Below are positions 45,895 through 55,085 of a stretch of 64,000 nt of DNA, one piece after another (the first letter of the stretch is position 1; the number at the start of each line of letters is the position of its first letter). This DNA comes from Chlorobium ferrooxidans DSM 13031. GTDB taxonomy: Bacteria > Bacteroidota > Chlorobiia > Chlorobiales > Chlorobiaceae. The translations under genes and the position numbers were made by a program. The stretch covers positions 1-64,000 of the forward strand of contig NZ_AASE01000009.1 in NCBI RefSeq assembly GCF_000168715.1, given 5' to 3'. The notes beneath the pieces were generated by a model. The model was not told the origin of the DNA. It searched no databases and was given only the letters and a program-made list of their open reading frames with translations.

Positions 45895-46736
45895 AGAAAA
45901 CACCGACCCTCTTTGATATGCCCCTGACTGCTGATGTCGCATGGTGTCCGGGGTGCGGAAACTACATGCTGCAGAGTGCCGTAAAGGCGGCCCTGCATGA
46001 GCTCGCCATTGACCCGAGCAACCTGGTGATGGTCTCAGGGATTGGCCAGGCAGCCAAAGCTCCCCAATATCTCAACGTCAATATGTTCAACGGCCTTCAC
46101 GGGCGCTCGCTTCCCGCTGCACTCGGCATAAAGCTGTCGAACAGAAACCTTGTTGTTGTGGTGGAATCGGGGGACGGCGATATGTATGGAGAGGGCGGCA
46201 ACCATTTTATCCACGCCATACGCAGAAATATTGACATCACCGTCATTGTCCACAACAATATGGTCTACGGTCTGACGAAGGGCCAGGCATCTCCGACTTC
46301 GCAGCGGGGCATGACCACCCCGGTTCAGGTTGACGGCGTCATGCTTGAGCCCTTCAACCCGCTCGCCGTAGCGCTTGCGCTCAACGCGCCTTTCATTGCA
46401 AGGGCCTATGCCGGGGATGTTGAAGAGACAAAAAAAATGATCATGCAGGCAATTTCGTTCAGGGGATTTTCAATTGTTGACGTTTTCCAGCCCTGCGTCA
46501 TATTCAATAAAGTGAACACCTACCAGTGGTTCAGGGAGAATACCGTCTACCTGCCGGAGAGTCACGACGCCACAGACCGTACTGCCGCATTCGGGCTGGC
46601 GACTGCAGCGGGCAAACTTCCGCTGGGAGTTCTCTTCCGGAGTGACGGGCGGGAGATTTATGAAGAGCTGATCGGCGTCGGAGCGACCCGCTCTATCAGC
46701 GAAAACCGCCTGACGATAACGCTGTTCATGCCCTGA
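45891..46736 (+). CDS. korB: 2-oxoacid:ferredoxin oxidoreductase, TPP-binding beta subunit
   Basis: The 281-aa protein has the TPP motif SGDGDMYGEGGNHF followed by NNMVYGLTKGQASPTS. Of the usual cluster-ligating cysteines, Cys19 and Cys22 (WCPGCG) and Cys202 (QPC) are present. The third position, usually in GIGC, is Gln53 (SGIGQAAKAPQYL). A GIGQAAK variant is familiar from some other two-subunit enzymes, so the protein may belong to a distinct subfamily with altered cluster ligation. Its start overlaps the alpha subunit stop (ATGA). No ferredoxin gene follows. Confidence 0.9.
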   Translation: MKKTPTLFDMPLTADVAWCPGCGNYMLQSAVKAALHELAIDPSNLVMVSGIGQAAKAPQYLNVNMFNGLHGRSLPAALGIKLSNRNLVVVVESGDGDMYGEGGNHFIHAIRRNIDITVIVHNNMVYGLTKGQASPTSQRGMTTPVQVDGVMLEPFNPLAVALALNAPFIARAYAGDVEETKKMIMQAISFRGFSIVDVFQPCVIFNKVNTYQWFRENTVYLPESHDATDRTAAFGLATAAGKLPLGVLFRSDGREIYEELIGVGATRSISENRLTITLFMP

Positions 46737-46925
46737 TTGACGCTTATTGCTGTTGAGCAACTGAATGGGAAGCTGAAAAAACGATTTCCCGCCCGCCCTG
46801 CAAGTCAGCGTTTCAAAGAGCCGGTTCAGAAAAAATCAGCCTCTGCTCCGGGCCCGGCTATAAGAAGCACTCAATTTTTTGCTATACTGCCTGCTGTCGA
46901 AAATAACCGGATCCCCCCTCCTCTT

Positions 46926-47708
46926 ATGCCCATCAAGTATGCAAGACGCCTGTCGGGGCGCAAACGATCGACGGAAACAAACCGTCATCTCGGCTTCGCA
47001 CTCGCCTTTGTGGCCGGAGCAACCAATGCCGGTGCCTATCTTGCCGTGAAACTCTACACCTCGCACATGACCGGCATGGTCTCATCAATGGCCGACAACA
47101 TTATTCTCGGCAACAGTGATCTTGCGCTCGGTGCTTTCGGCGGAGTATCCTCCTTTCTGGCCGGTGCTGCAACGACCGCCGTCATGGTCAACTTTGCCCG
47201 GCGGCGGCACCTGCACAGCGAGTTCGCTTTTCCACTCCTGCTTGAAGCGCTTCTCCTGCTCTCTTTCGGCCTGCTTGGCGCTCAGCTCTCCACCATCAAC
47301 GGCGTATTTGTACCGGTTACGGTGATGCTGCTCTGCTTCATGATGGGGCTGCAGAATGCCGTTATCACCAAACTCTCGAATGCGGTGATTCGAACCACCC
47401 ACCTGACCGGCATTATTACCGATATGGGCATTGAACTCGGCAAACTCTTTTACTGGAACCGCCACACCCTTGAGGCAGAGGAGGATGTTGTGGCTGACCG
47501 GGACCGGCTGAGGGTGCTTGCGACGCTGACGCTCTCCTTCTTTGGCGGGGGACTTTTTGGCGCTCTCGGCTTCAAGGCGATAGGCTATGCGCTGACTGTC
47601 CCTCTTGCACTCCTCCTTGTCCTGCTCGCCGTCGTACCGGCAATAGACGATCTTCGAGGCTACCTGAACAGAGTGGCACGAAAAAGGGCCGCAAGTAGGC
47701 TGGATTGA
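46926..47708 (+). CDS. YoaK-like membrane protein (DUF1275)
   Basis: The start is placed at the ATG of MPIKYARRLSGRKR (260 aa), because the 63 codons upstream in frame are unlike the family. The product has six likely membrane segments, including LGFALAFVAGATNAGAYLAV, FAFPLLLEALLLLSFGLLGA and LTVPLALLLVLLAVVPAIDD. The family stretches THLTGIITDMGIELGKL and TSHMTGMVSSMADNI are present. Function of DUF1275 proteins is unknown; they are thought to be transporters. The gene follows korB by 190 bases and need not be in its operon. Confidence 0.85.
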   Translation: MPIKYARRLSGRKRSTETNRHLGFALAFVAGATNAGAYLAVKLYTSHMTGMVSSMADNIILGNSDLALGAFGGVSSFLAGAATTAVMVNFARRRHLHSEFAFPLLLEALLLLSFGLLGAQLSTINGVFVPVTVMLLCFMMGLQNAVITKLSNAVIRTTHLTGIITDMGIELGKLFYWNRHTLEAEEDVVADRDRLRVLATLTLSFFGGGLFGALGFKAIGYALTVPLALLLVLLAVVPAIDDLRGYLNRVARKRAASRLD

Positions 47709-47817
47709 CAAGGGGTCGGCATCAAGGGAACTCTTGAGAACCGCGGGTGTTTAAGTACTATGCAGCTTGCCGGAATTTCACCTCTCCCGGCCCAACAGAT
47801 GGTAAAGCTCTACCCTT

Positions 47818-48171
47818 ATGAAGCTCATCTTTGTCTACAATACCGACAGCAACCCGCTCAGCTCTCTTATCGACCTGGGCCACAAGATACTCAGCCCCGA
47901 AACCTACGATTGCAGTCTCTGCAAACTGACCCATGGCCCGTTTACCGAAAAGGATGCCTGGAAAGCGTTCCGCATCTCGATCGGTGTTCCGGTGGAGTTC
48001 CTGCACCGCGATGAATTTGAAAAAAAATATAGTCGCAGCTTTGAATACCCGCTCATTCTGAAAAAGAGCGACAGTTTCGAGATTCTGCTCTCCAAAAAAG
48101 AGATTGACCGGCTCGGCGATCTTGAGGCACTTATTGCGGCAGTAAAAAAAGAGCTTCCGCCAAAGGCGTGA
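47818..48171 (+). CDS. conserved hypothetical protein with CxxC
   Basis: The 117-aa soluble protein opens MKLIFVYNTDSNPLSSLIDL and contains CSLCKLTHG (a CxxC), DAWKAFRIS, PVEFLHRDEF and a Lys-rich C-terminus. I recall a widespread small family with the same N-terminal pattern and the CxLC-x-L-T-x-G block, often left unnamed. The CxxC could bind a metal or act as a redox pair, but nothing in the sequence settles this. No operon partner is evident. The start is the first ATG of the conserved region; no clear ribosome-binding site precedes it. Confidence 0.8.
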   Translation: MKLIFVYNTDSNPLSSLIDLGHKILSPETYDCSLCKLTHGPFTEKDAWKAFRISIGVPVEFLHRDEFEKKYSRSFEYPLILKKSDSFEILLSKKEIDRLGDLEALIAAVKKELPPKA

Positions 48172-48198
48172 GGAGAGTAGAGCGCTCAGGGCTGCTCT

Positions 48199-48642
48199 TT
48201 ATAGTTGCAGAGAGTCCGCTTCAAATCCAAGCACAATGGAGTTTATGGAAAAACGGCGGCCCATGGGGGGAGGGCCGTCATGGAAAAGGTGACCGAGGTG
48301 GGCGCCGCAGCGACCACAGAGTATTTCCATCTCCATTGAGCTCTCTTTGCGATACCGGACACTGTTCGAGCGCACGGTTTTAAAAAAACTCGGCCAGCCG
48401 GATGAACTGGAGAACTTGGCCTCCGAGCGGAAGAGGGTGTTGCCGCACAGGGCGCAGAAGTAGGTTCCGCACTCTTCATTATCCCAGTACTTTCCTGTAA
48501 ATGGCTGCTCGGTAGCTCCTTTTCGCGCAACCTCATAAAGTGCCCCGGAGAGCAACTCTTTCCACTCAGCATCCGGTACATTAAGTTTGGATGTATCACT
48601 TCGGGAGAAGTAGGATTTGACGGTTTGAGTCTTCCGGGTCAT
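48199..48642 (-). CDS. msrB: MsrB-family protein lacking the catalytic cysteine
   Basis: The 147-aa protein aligns with peptide-methionine (R)-S-oxide reductase along its whole length: the N-terminal EWKELLSGALYEVARKGAT, ENEECGTYFC-like region with CALC (63-66) and CGRC (109-112) zinc pairs, SGWPSFFK and HLGHLFHDGPPPMGRRF. The catalytic residue that is normally Cys (or Sec) in RFCINS is Ser132 here (RFSINS, codon TCC). Without it the standard sulfoxide reduction should fail, unless Cys58 substitutes. It may be a recently inactivated copy, a reassigned protein or a sequencing error. The gene is monocistronic. Confidence 0.9.
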   Translation of the reverse strand: MTRKTQTVKSYFSRSDTSKLNVPDAEWKELLSGALYEVARKGATEQPFTGKYWDNEECGTYFCALCGNTLFRSEAKFSSSSGWPSFFKTVRSNSVRYRKESSMEMEILCGRCGAHLGHLFHDGPPPMGRRFSINSIVLGFEADSLQL

Positions 48643-48803
48643 GGTTTCGCATTTTTCAGTGACTGTTGGCGATGGCGCTCCGTTTCACAAGCCAATCCTT
48701 GCCGCCTCTCCATAAACACAGGAAAGATAAGAACCGTTCGTTTTATATGCATGCGGGAACGTGAAATAAGGCCTTTACAAAAAAGGTTGTTCGTCAGAAA
48801 ATC

Positions 48804-51482
48804 TCATTGTTTATCCGGCTGACGATTCAGCGCTGCATGAATCAATTCAAGCAGCCGCGCTTTGTTCACCGGCTTGGTGATAAAGGAATTACACCCGGCA
48901 TCCTCCGCTTTTCCCCTCTCCGATTCTGAGGTAAAGGCACTCTGCATAATAACCGGCAACCCGGGCCGAAGCTGCTTGATCAGCCTGGTCGCATCAAAAC
49001 CGTTCATGACCGGCATTTTGATATCCATTAACACAAGCCTGATCTCCGGATGCTCTTTTACAAGCTCCACCGCATCCAGTCCGTTACCGGCGGAAATGAT
49101 CGTTATGCTTTCGGCTTGGAGTGTTTTCTCAAGCAGAATGCTGCTGACGGCATCATCTTCAGCTATAAGAATGGTCATTCCGGGCAAGGAATCATGGTTG
49201 GGCTTGACTGCAGCAGGCTGAACATCAGTTTCCACAAAACCGGCAGGATTGTATGGCAGGGTGAATATAAACTCGCTCCCCTTTCCTTCTGTAGATTTGA
49301 CCGAGATGAGGCCTCCAAGCATCTCAATATATGCCTGGGAAATGCTCAGACCGAGACCTGCACCCTCATAGTTACGGGTCAGGGAGTTGTCCGCCTGGCG
49401 GAACCGTTCAAAAATCTTCGTCTGCATATCAGGCGATATTCCGATACCGGAATCAGCGACATAAAACTCCAGCGTATTTTTGTTGCGGGCATAACCAAAG
49501 TCAATATGCCCCTCTCTGGTGAATTTCAGGGCATTCTGCAGCAGATTCGTCAGGATTTGCGTAAGCTTGGTGCTGTCTGTCTCAATGACACTTTCACTGT
49601 CTGACAACCCGGTGGTACAGCTCAGACGCAACCCTTTCTGCTCTGCAAGGGGCTTGAAAAAGGCATGGAGATCCCGGAGAGTAGTGTTGACCGGCGTCCT
49701 GCTGATCTTCACGTTGGTCTTGCCGGCTTCGATCCGGGAAATATCAATGATGTCATTGATGAGATAAAGCAGGCGCTGACAGCTCTGGTCAATAAGATCA
49801 ATATAGAGCGACTGCTCCTCTTTTGACAGATCAGGATCTTTCAGTATCTCTGAAAGGCCGACAATGCCATTCATCGGGGTGCGAATCTCATGGCTGATAT
49901 TGGCAAGAAAAGCTGTTTTAAGCCGGTCACTCTCCTCCGCATGCTCTTTGGCCGCAATCAACTCGCTCCACAGTTTTTTCTTTTCAGTAATATCCTCCTT
50001 GATCGCCACAAAATTGGTGATAACACCCTCTTCATTCAGAACCGGCGAGATCACGGCCGACTCCCAGTAAAACTCTCCGTTTTTGCGCCTGTTGTACATT
50101 TCCCCTTTCCACACACCGCCGGCAAGAATCGTTCCCCAGAGCTCTTCGTATACCGACTGCTGCATGGTTCCTGACTGAAGAATACGGGGATTCTTGCCGA
50201 TTACCTCCTCCTGGCTGTAACCGGAGGCAATGGTAAATGCCGGGTTAACATATTCGATATCTCCCTTCAGATCGGTAATAACCACAATGGCATGGCTCTG
50301 CTGCATGGCAACGCTCAGTTTTTGCAGCTCCCGCTCCGCCGCTCTGCGCTCCGTTACGTCATGCACAATAGCGTAAAGCAGCTCCCTGCCTCCAACATTG
50401 ATATTGGAGCTGAACACCTCAACATCACGAAGGGAACCATCCGCCCGGCGGTGTTGAAAAGGAAACTGATTTTTTTCCGACACACGGTCCTGCTCCAGAA
50501 GGTGTTTCAACTCCTCTTCAGGATGAGTGTCGACCTCCCGGATATGCTTGCGGCAAAGTTCATCAATTGACCACCCGTAAAAAGCTGCGGCTGCATGATT
50601 GGCATCAATAATATTGCCTGTAAGAGGATCAAGAACCAGTTTGACGGCGGAATGCTCGTCAAACAGCTTCCTTAAACGCTCCTCGCTGTTGTGAAGCGCC
50701 TCATCTTCCTTCATCTTGTGCTCGGTGACGTCGGTACCGACTCCGATAAGAAAAGGCTTCTCCTTGATAAAAACTCTCTTTCCGGACAACTGAAACCATC
50801 TGAAGCGAGGCCCTCCCTGAATAAGAACTCTCACTACATCGCTCTCCTCAACACCGCTCTTCATGATATTAGCCATTTTCTCTCCGACCTTTGAGCGGTC
50901 ATCGGGATGAATGGCATCAATGGCCGTGAAAGAGGCCATTGCAGCATCCGGTCTGCCGACAACAACATCCCGCTGATAGGCATTCCATGCAGCATAATGC
51001 CATTCGGCATCAAGCATATAGAAGGCACCTGGCACCGCCTCTTTAAGCGCACCAAAAAGAGTCTGCGTCGTCTCCGCATCCCTTTCGGCTCTCTTCAGAT
51101 CGGTTATATCCTGCGCAACAATATAGAGCTGTGACGTCCTGCCATCAAGGCCGGCAATCGGGTATAAGGTATTGCGATAACAATGGCCCTCCTGCTCATC
51201 TTCATAAATCATCCTCCGGCCGGTACAAAACACCTCCTCTGCTTTTATCCTCCGGGTTGCTGCCAGTTCAGGCGGAAAAAAATCATATGCATTTATGTTA
51301 ATGCACGCAGGCACCTCTTTGTGATATACTCTGGCAAAAGCCTGATTGGCGTCAAGAATGGTCCCTTCCCGGTCCATAATAAACGCCGGTTCATCTACGG
51401 CATCAAAAACGGCATTGAGTGTGCTTTCGCGCTGTTGTGCATTGCGCTCCTTCTCCTCTCCCTTATGAGTACTGTTCTGCAT
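48804..51482 (-). CDS. cytoplasmic hybrid histidine kinase with four PAS domains
   Basis: The ATG at 51482 (MQNSTHKGEEKER) is preferred to a TTG four codons upstream; the product is 892 aa. Four PAS-type sensor domains lie at about 20-130, 140-260, 270-385 and 390-505, each followed by a D-[IV]-T-E/D-x-K/R-type linker. HisKA follows with the phospho-His in LANISHEIRTPMNGIVG, then HATPase with YEGAGLGLSISQAYI. The C-terminal receiver domain has its phospho-acceptor Asp in VLMDIKMPVMNG and Lys in ITKPVNK. There is no transmembrane segment, so it senses a cytosolic signal. No response-regulator output gene is adjacent. Confidence 0.93.
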   Translation of the reverse strand: MQNSTHKGEEKERNAQQRESTLNAVFDAVDEPAFIMDREGTILDANQAFARVYHKEVPACININAYDFFPPELAATRRIKAEEVFCTGRRMIYEDEQEGHCYRNTLYPIAGLDGRTSQLYIVAQDITDLKRAERDAETTQTLFGALKEAVPGAFYMLDAEWHYAAWNAYQRDVVVGRPDAAMASFTAIDAIHPDDRSKVGEKMANIMKSGVEESDVVRVLIQGGPRFRWFQLSGKRVFIKEKPFLIGVGTDVTEHKMKEDEALHNSEERLRKLFDEHSAVKLVLDPLTGNIIDANHAAAAFYGWSIDELCRKHIREVDTHPEEELKHLLEQDRVSEKNQFPFQHRRADGSLRDVEVFSSNINVGGRELLYAIVHDVTERRAAERELQKLSVAMQQSHAIVVITDLKGDIEYVNPAFTIASGYSQEEVIGKNPRILQSGTMQQSVYEELWGTILAGGVWKGEMYNRRKNGEFYWESAVISPVLNEEGVITNFVAIKEDITEKKKLWSELIAAKEHAEESDRLKTAFLANISHEIRTPMNGIVGLSEILKDPDLSKEEQSLYIDLIDQSCQRLLYLINDIIDISRIEAGKTNVKISRTPVNTTLRDLHAFFKPLAEQKGLRLSCTTGLSDSESVIETDSTKLTQILTNLLQNALKFTREGHIDFGYARNKNTLEFYVADSGIGISPDMQTKIFERFRQADNSLTRNYEGAGLGLSISQAYIEMLGGLISVKSTEGKGSEFIFTLPYNPAGFVETDVQPAAVKPNHDSLPGMTILIAEDDAVSSILLEKTLQAESITIISAGNGLDAVELVKEHPEIRLVLMDIKMPVMNGFDATRLIKQLRPGLPVIMQSAFTSESERGKAEDAGCNSFITKPVNKARLLELIHAALNRQPDKQ

Positions 51483-51619
51483 AGAAAATTTCAATGGCGT
51501 GTTAACTCCCGGCTGAACCGGCAGAAACTCTTCAGCATGTGACCATCAGAAGAGCATCTGCCTGAGTCACTACTGAAGCAAAATAGGAAGAGTTTTCAGC
51601 TTTTTCATGATAAATCCCC

Positions 51620-52099
51620 TCACCTGTCCCTACGGCCATGTTTTTCGATTTTTCCGGCCCATCTGGCCAGTGACTTGTCATCCATGCTCTCCCAGGCTTC
51701 AATTACATCGCCGAGATAGTGGTTTATGAAGGCGCACTCAATATCGGATTTTTCACTTGAAAAGGAGTATTCATCAAGAGCCGCATCATCTTTCGGCTGA
51801 AAAGCCCAGTACTGCACAGCAGGTTTGCCATTGTTGAAAAGAAAGAGTTTCTCATCAGGGTCAAGGTCGCTGTTATCCTGGAGCGTATCACATTCGGTGG
51901 CAATCCCGGCGATCAAAGTGCAATGTTTTTCACTGTACTCAATCGGGCCGAGGATTGGATCATATACACGGCAATCCACCGTAATCAGCCCCTTTGCGGT
52001 AACAATGAAAAGCGTATGGCCCAGCCGCCAGTAGCCGCCATCAAGAAGGGCCGGTTGTTGAATTGCGTGCAGACGTTGCAGCAGAGAGGCTCTCTCCAT
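51620..52099 (-). CDS. hypothetical protein, 159 aa
   Basis: Unrecognised. The start at 52099 (MERASLLQRLHA) is chosen because GGAGATTATCCG precedes it as a ribosome-binding sequence; the longer frame to 52189 lacks one. The product is acidic and soluble, with LLDGGYWRLGHTLFIVTAKG near the N-terminus, two cysteines in the middle (HCTLIAGIATECD) and LARWAGKIEKHGR at the C-terminus. No catalytic or membrane motif is evident. It is on the same strand as the hybrid kinase, 138 bases upstream of its start, so the two could be co-transcribed. Confidence 0.7.
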   Translation of the reverse strand: MERASLLQRLHAIQQPALLDGGYWRLGHTLFIVTAKGLITVDCRVYDPILGPIEYSEKHCTLIAGIATECDTLQDNSDLDPDEKLFLFNNGKPAVQYWAFQPKDDAALDEYSFSSEKSDIECAFINHYLGDVIEAWESMDDKSLARWAGKIEKHGRRDR

Positions 52100-52376
52100 C
52101 GGATAATCTCCGGGGTTTCTTTGTGAACAGATAACGATATACCCTAAAATACAATATTGAAAAGATGCATACCACCGCCCCGGTTGCAATTTCCTTCCCC
52201 GTTTTGCAAATGGATAAGTCCATCCGCTTTCCCCTTTATAATGATTCTGAATTTTGTATTTTGCAGTAGTATTCGATGGATTCCGGATTCCTGATCCGGA
52301 ATTTCTGACAACCAGGATACTCTCTTTTCCGGCTGACAGAGCTCCTGCTTGTTAATTTCAGGATTAATCGCTGCCA

Positions 52377-52634
52377 ATGAATCTGGCCAGACTCACAGCC
52401 ATAACCGGAAGCGTTACGCTCCTGCTTCTCAGCCAGCTTTTTGCATTGCAGGGCTCTGCTTTTGCTGAAAACTCGCTCACCGTCCAGACAAAAGTTACCG
52501 TCAACATCTCGGAATCGTTAATCGAGTACCTCAACAAGCTCAGAAAAAAGAGCGCTCTGAAGAACAACAACCCTGCTTCAGCAACGGTTTCGAAGCCCTC
52601 ACCTGCCGATACTACGTCCGTATCTGCTCAATAA
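52377..52634 (+). CDS. small exported protein, 85 aa
   Basis: A signal peptide (ITGSVTLLLLSQLFALQGSA, cleavage near AFA-EN) is followed by a short beta-type stretch ENSLTVQTKVTVNISES, a helix (LIEYLNKLRKKSAL) and a Ser/Pro/Thr-rich tail. The beta-stretch recalls the start of the mature proteins encoded at 1-105 and 566-1174 (TVTVT-x3-Y), but the rest does not align. It is the first of three same-strand genes for exported proteins, the last being a fimbrial-chaperone-like protein. Possibly a minor surface component or a tip/adaptor subunit; the function is not established. Confidence 0.7.
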   Translation: MNLARLTAITGSVTLLLLSQLFALQGSAFAENSLTVQTKVTVNISESLIEYLNKLRKKSALKNNNPASATVSKPSPADTTSVSAQ

Positions 52635-52694
52635 GAAAGCAGTTATCTCTGTCAGGGGTGAAAGAAAAATAATGTGACCAGTCAATTGCCTGTC

Positions 52695-53219
52695 ATGAAA
52701 ACATCGCGCATAAAATCCGCTGCGGAAAACCGCCCGAAGAGGCTTCCGCTCGCTCTTCTCCTCATCTTGATCATTGTTCAGGGATTGATGGCTTTACGGC
52801 TCACTGCCACAGAAAAAGTTGTTATTCCGAAGGACATACAACTTGCCACCCTGCAGCTCGACGATGTCAAAAACATTGAAAAACGTGTTTTAAAGGAAAA
52901 ATCACCTGAAATAAAAGTTATTCGAACGGTAAACCGGCTATGGCAACTGGAGTTGCCGGACGAGCACCTCCCGGCAATCACGACCCAATACATCGTTACC
53001 GGCACGAACGGAAAGGCGGATGTATTCTCAAGTATCAACGATCCTTCATCTTCAGTAAAAATAGAGATCAAACCCAAAGGCATACGTTCAAAAGAGTATG
53101 TCAACAACCACTGGCTGATGTCGGAAAGTGTCGATATTATCATCTATCCCCTTGCTGCGACCAGCAAGGGCGCATACAAAGGGATCATTAAAACAATCAT
53201 CTCATTTGCCCAGATTTAA
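52695..53219 (+). CDS. exported protein, unknown, chaperone-cluster member
   Basis: The start is placed at the ATG of MKTSRIKSAAENRPKR (174 aa); an in-frame GTG lies seven codons upstream. One N-terminal hydrophobic segment (LPLALLLILIIVQGLMAL) acts as a signal or membrane anchor. The rest is soluble and beta-rich with many Lys/Glu residues, e.g. TQYIVTGTNGKADVFSSI and SSVKIEIKPKGI. No family is recognised. It lies 60 bases after the 85-aa exported gene and 142 bases before the chaperone-like gene. Confidence 0.7.
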   Translation: MKTSRIKSAAENRPKRLPLALLLILIIVQGLMALRLTATEKVVIPKDIQLATLQLDDVKNIEKRVLKEKSPEIKVIRTVNRLWQLELPDEHLPAITTQYIVTGTNGKADVFSSINDPSSSVKIEIKPKGIRSKEYVNNHWLMSESVDIIIYPLAATSKGAYKGIIKTIISFAQI

Positions 53220-53361
53220 CACGCAATCCACGCTCCCGTCATTCACTCACTTTGATTGCAACCTTTTAAACTGAAAGTTGATTTCCTTTTCATAAGTCCG
53301 CCCTGAGTGCACCGGCAGGAAGGGACAAACGGATTAATAAATAAAAAAAAGGATCGCTTTC

Positions 53362-54183
53362 ATGAAGTACATGATATGGATCGTCCTGCTTCTGGTCACG
53401 GGCGTTTTTTTCGGCAGATCGCTCCATGCATATCATATCTACAGCTTGTTTATCTCGCCACAAATGTTTGAGCTGCATCTTGGCTCTGAACCGATCAATG
53501 AATCCATACAGCTTACAAACAACAGTGAAACCCCTTTCACTCTGCAAGCAACTGTCCGGAACTGGACAATAGATGAACAGAACAACCTCGCCATACTCCC
53601 CTCTGATCCCCAGTCGCTCGATCAGGTGATCACGGTTACTCCCGAAAACATCACGGTTGAACCCGGAAAAGAGCAGGTGATCCATTTTACATTGAAACCC
53701 GATCCGGCATACGAAGCCGGTGAACACCGGGCTATTATTTTTTTGACCGAGACCTCACCCTCAAAAAGCATGGAGGGAGTCGAAATCACCTTCCGACAGG
53801 GCATCGGGATCTATGGCTATTCCGGAGCTGTGCGGCGTGCTGCCAGGTTAAAAAGCCTGAAGCTTGACCGCACCTCAGGTATCCTGAATATCGAAATTGA
53901 AAACCGGGGAAATGTCCACACAAGGTTTGACGGAGACTATGCGATCTGGAAAAAAGGGTCGTTTCCGGGGCTGAAATCTCTGCCCGCTTCCCTTGAATGG
54001 CCGCATAGCAATAAAAAGCCGGCAGGGTTCATCACTTCAGGCAGCCTGAACAGAACACCGGTACTTGCCGGAACCAGCCGAACCATAAAAACACTGCTTC
54101 CGGTTGCTGCTGTTCCAACCGGATACACCGTTATTGTAACCGGCACCATTGATGGCGAAAAGGTTGAAAAGATTTTCCGCTGA
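53362..54183 (+). CDS. periplasmic fimbrial-chaperone-like protein (PapD-type fold)
   Basis: The 273-aa product has a signal peptide (MKYMIWIVLLLVTGVFFGRS, quoted in full leader core) with cleavage near LHA-YH. The mature protein starts with LFISPQMFELHLGSEPINES and NNSETPFTLQATVRNW, the A-strand and B-strand pattern of immunoglobulin-like pilus chaperones. It continues with TPENITVEPGKEQVIHFTLK, also chaperone-like. The second domain has VHTRFDGDYAIWKKG and a long C-terminal Ig-type half. No usher gene lies in the window, so it may instead resemble the chaperone-like DUF916-type surface proteins. It is the third gene of an exported-protein cluster that begins at 52377. Confidence 0.72.
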   Translation: MKYMIWIVLLLVTGVFFGRSLHAYHIYSLFISPQMFELHLGSEPINESIQLTNNSETPFTLQATVRNWTIDEQNNLAILPSDPQSLDQVITVTPENITVEPGKEQVIHFTLKPDPAYEAGEHRAIIFLTETSPSKSMEGVEITFRQGIGIYGYSGAVRRAARLKSLKLDRTSGILNIEIENRGNVHTRFDGDYAIWKKGSFPGLKSLPASLEWPHSNKKPAGFITSGSLNRTPVLAGTSRTIKTLLPVAAVPTGYTVIVTGTIDGEKVEKIFR

Positions 54184-54336
54184 ACAATACTCTACCATGT
54201 ACCACTGCGCCTGACAGCAATAAACACGCTGCAATCCTGTCGCGGACCTCATTGAACTCCTTTTTGTGCTTAACCTTTACGAAGAGCGTGCACACCCGCA
54301 CAGAAAGCGAGAGAGAAAAAAAACAGTGTCAGCTCC

Positions 54337-54612
54337 TCAAAGGGGAAATTCTGCATCTCCGATCAGGGAATCAAAGTCCACCGGAAAAGATGGTTCGACC
54401 TGATTGAAGCGATCACGTCCCTCCGGCATGGCATGAACCCCTTCGGGGAAGGCGTTATGGAGCAGCATATACTCCAGCAGGTAATTGGTCAACCGGTAAT
54501 AACCGCAAGGTTTGGTTGAGGTTGATCCCGGCATTTGATTTGCCGGCTTTCCCTCGGCCCACCCCTCAACAATCTGCTCAACCAGCGCCTCATACCTCTT
54601 CTGTTTCTGCAT
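54337..54612 (-). CDS. hypothetical protein, 91 aa
   Basis: Unrecognised. The start at 54612 (MQKQKRYEALVEQIVEGW) is preferred because the 38 codons upstream lack a ribosome-binding site and read like non-coding sequence. The product is soluble, with a helical N-terminus, TSTKPCGYYRLTNYLLEYML in the middle and an acidic proline-rich tail. No operon partner is apparent. It is flanked by divergent regulator and convergent chaperone-like genes. Confidence 0.55.
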   Translation of the reverse strand: MQKQKRYEALVEQIVEGWAEGKPANQMPGSTSTKPCGYYRLTNYLLEYMLLHNAFPEGVHAMPEGRDRFNQVEPSFPVDFDSLIGDAEFPL

Positions 54613-55085
54613 AGGGATCTCTTCTGTTTTTGATTGTATTAAGCTCACAGCCTGACCGGTCAAAAATAATCCAATGATCTGCTGAATCATAAAAAAAGGT
54701 ATAAAAATCCAAAGCCCCCCTCTCAATTCAAAGGGAAGAGTATCGTTTTATAATACTCAAGATGAGACGGTTGATGAGTTTATGCCTCAGCAATAAGCAG
54801 GAATGGATCGCTCGCGAGGGAAGAACAAATAAAACAGAGAGATGCAGGTGTAAAAATAGATGATAATAGAGCAATTAATAAAGAAAAGATACTGTTTTAA
54901 CTGGTATAGAGAGACTTGTAGCAATGCAGTATCAAAGAGGCACATTAAGACGTATTATGGCGTAATAGAGTAAATTTTATTTCTCAAAATGCTGAAATAG
55001 TTGTTTTTATTCAAATAAATAGCCGATATTACTCACCTTAATACGCCACAGCGATAACAAGTTAATAATCCGGCACCTCTCTGTT
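54613..55085. other. AT-rich intergenic region upstream of the LuxR-HTH regulator gene
   Basis: About 470 bases without a gene. 54830-55060 is strongly AT-rich and should hold the promoter of the regulator gene at 55086 and that of the minus-strand 91-aa gene. No inverted repeat long enough to call an operator was seen. Confidence 0.55.
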
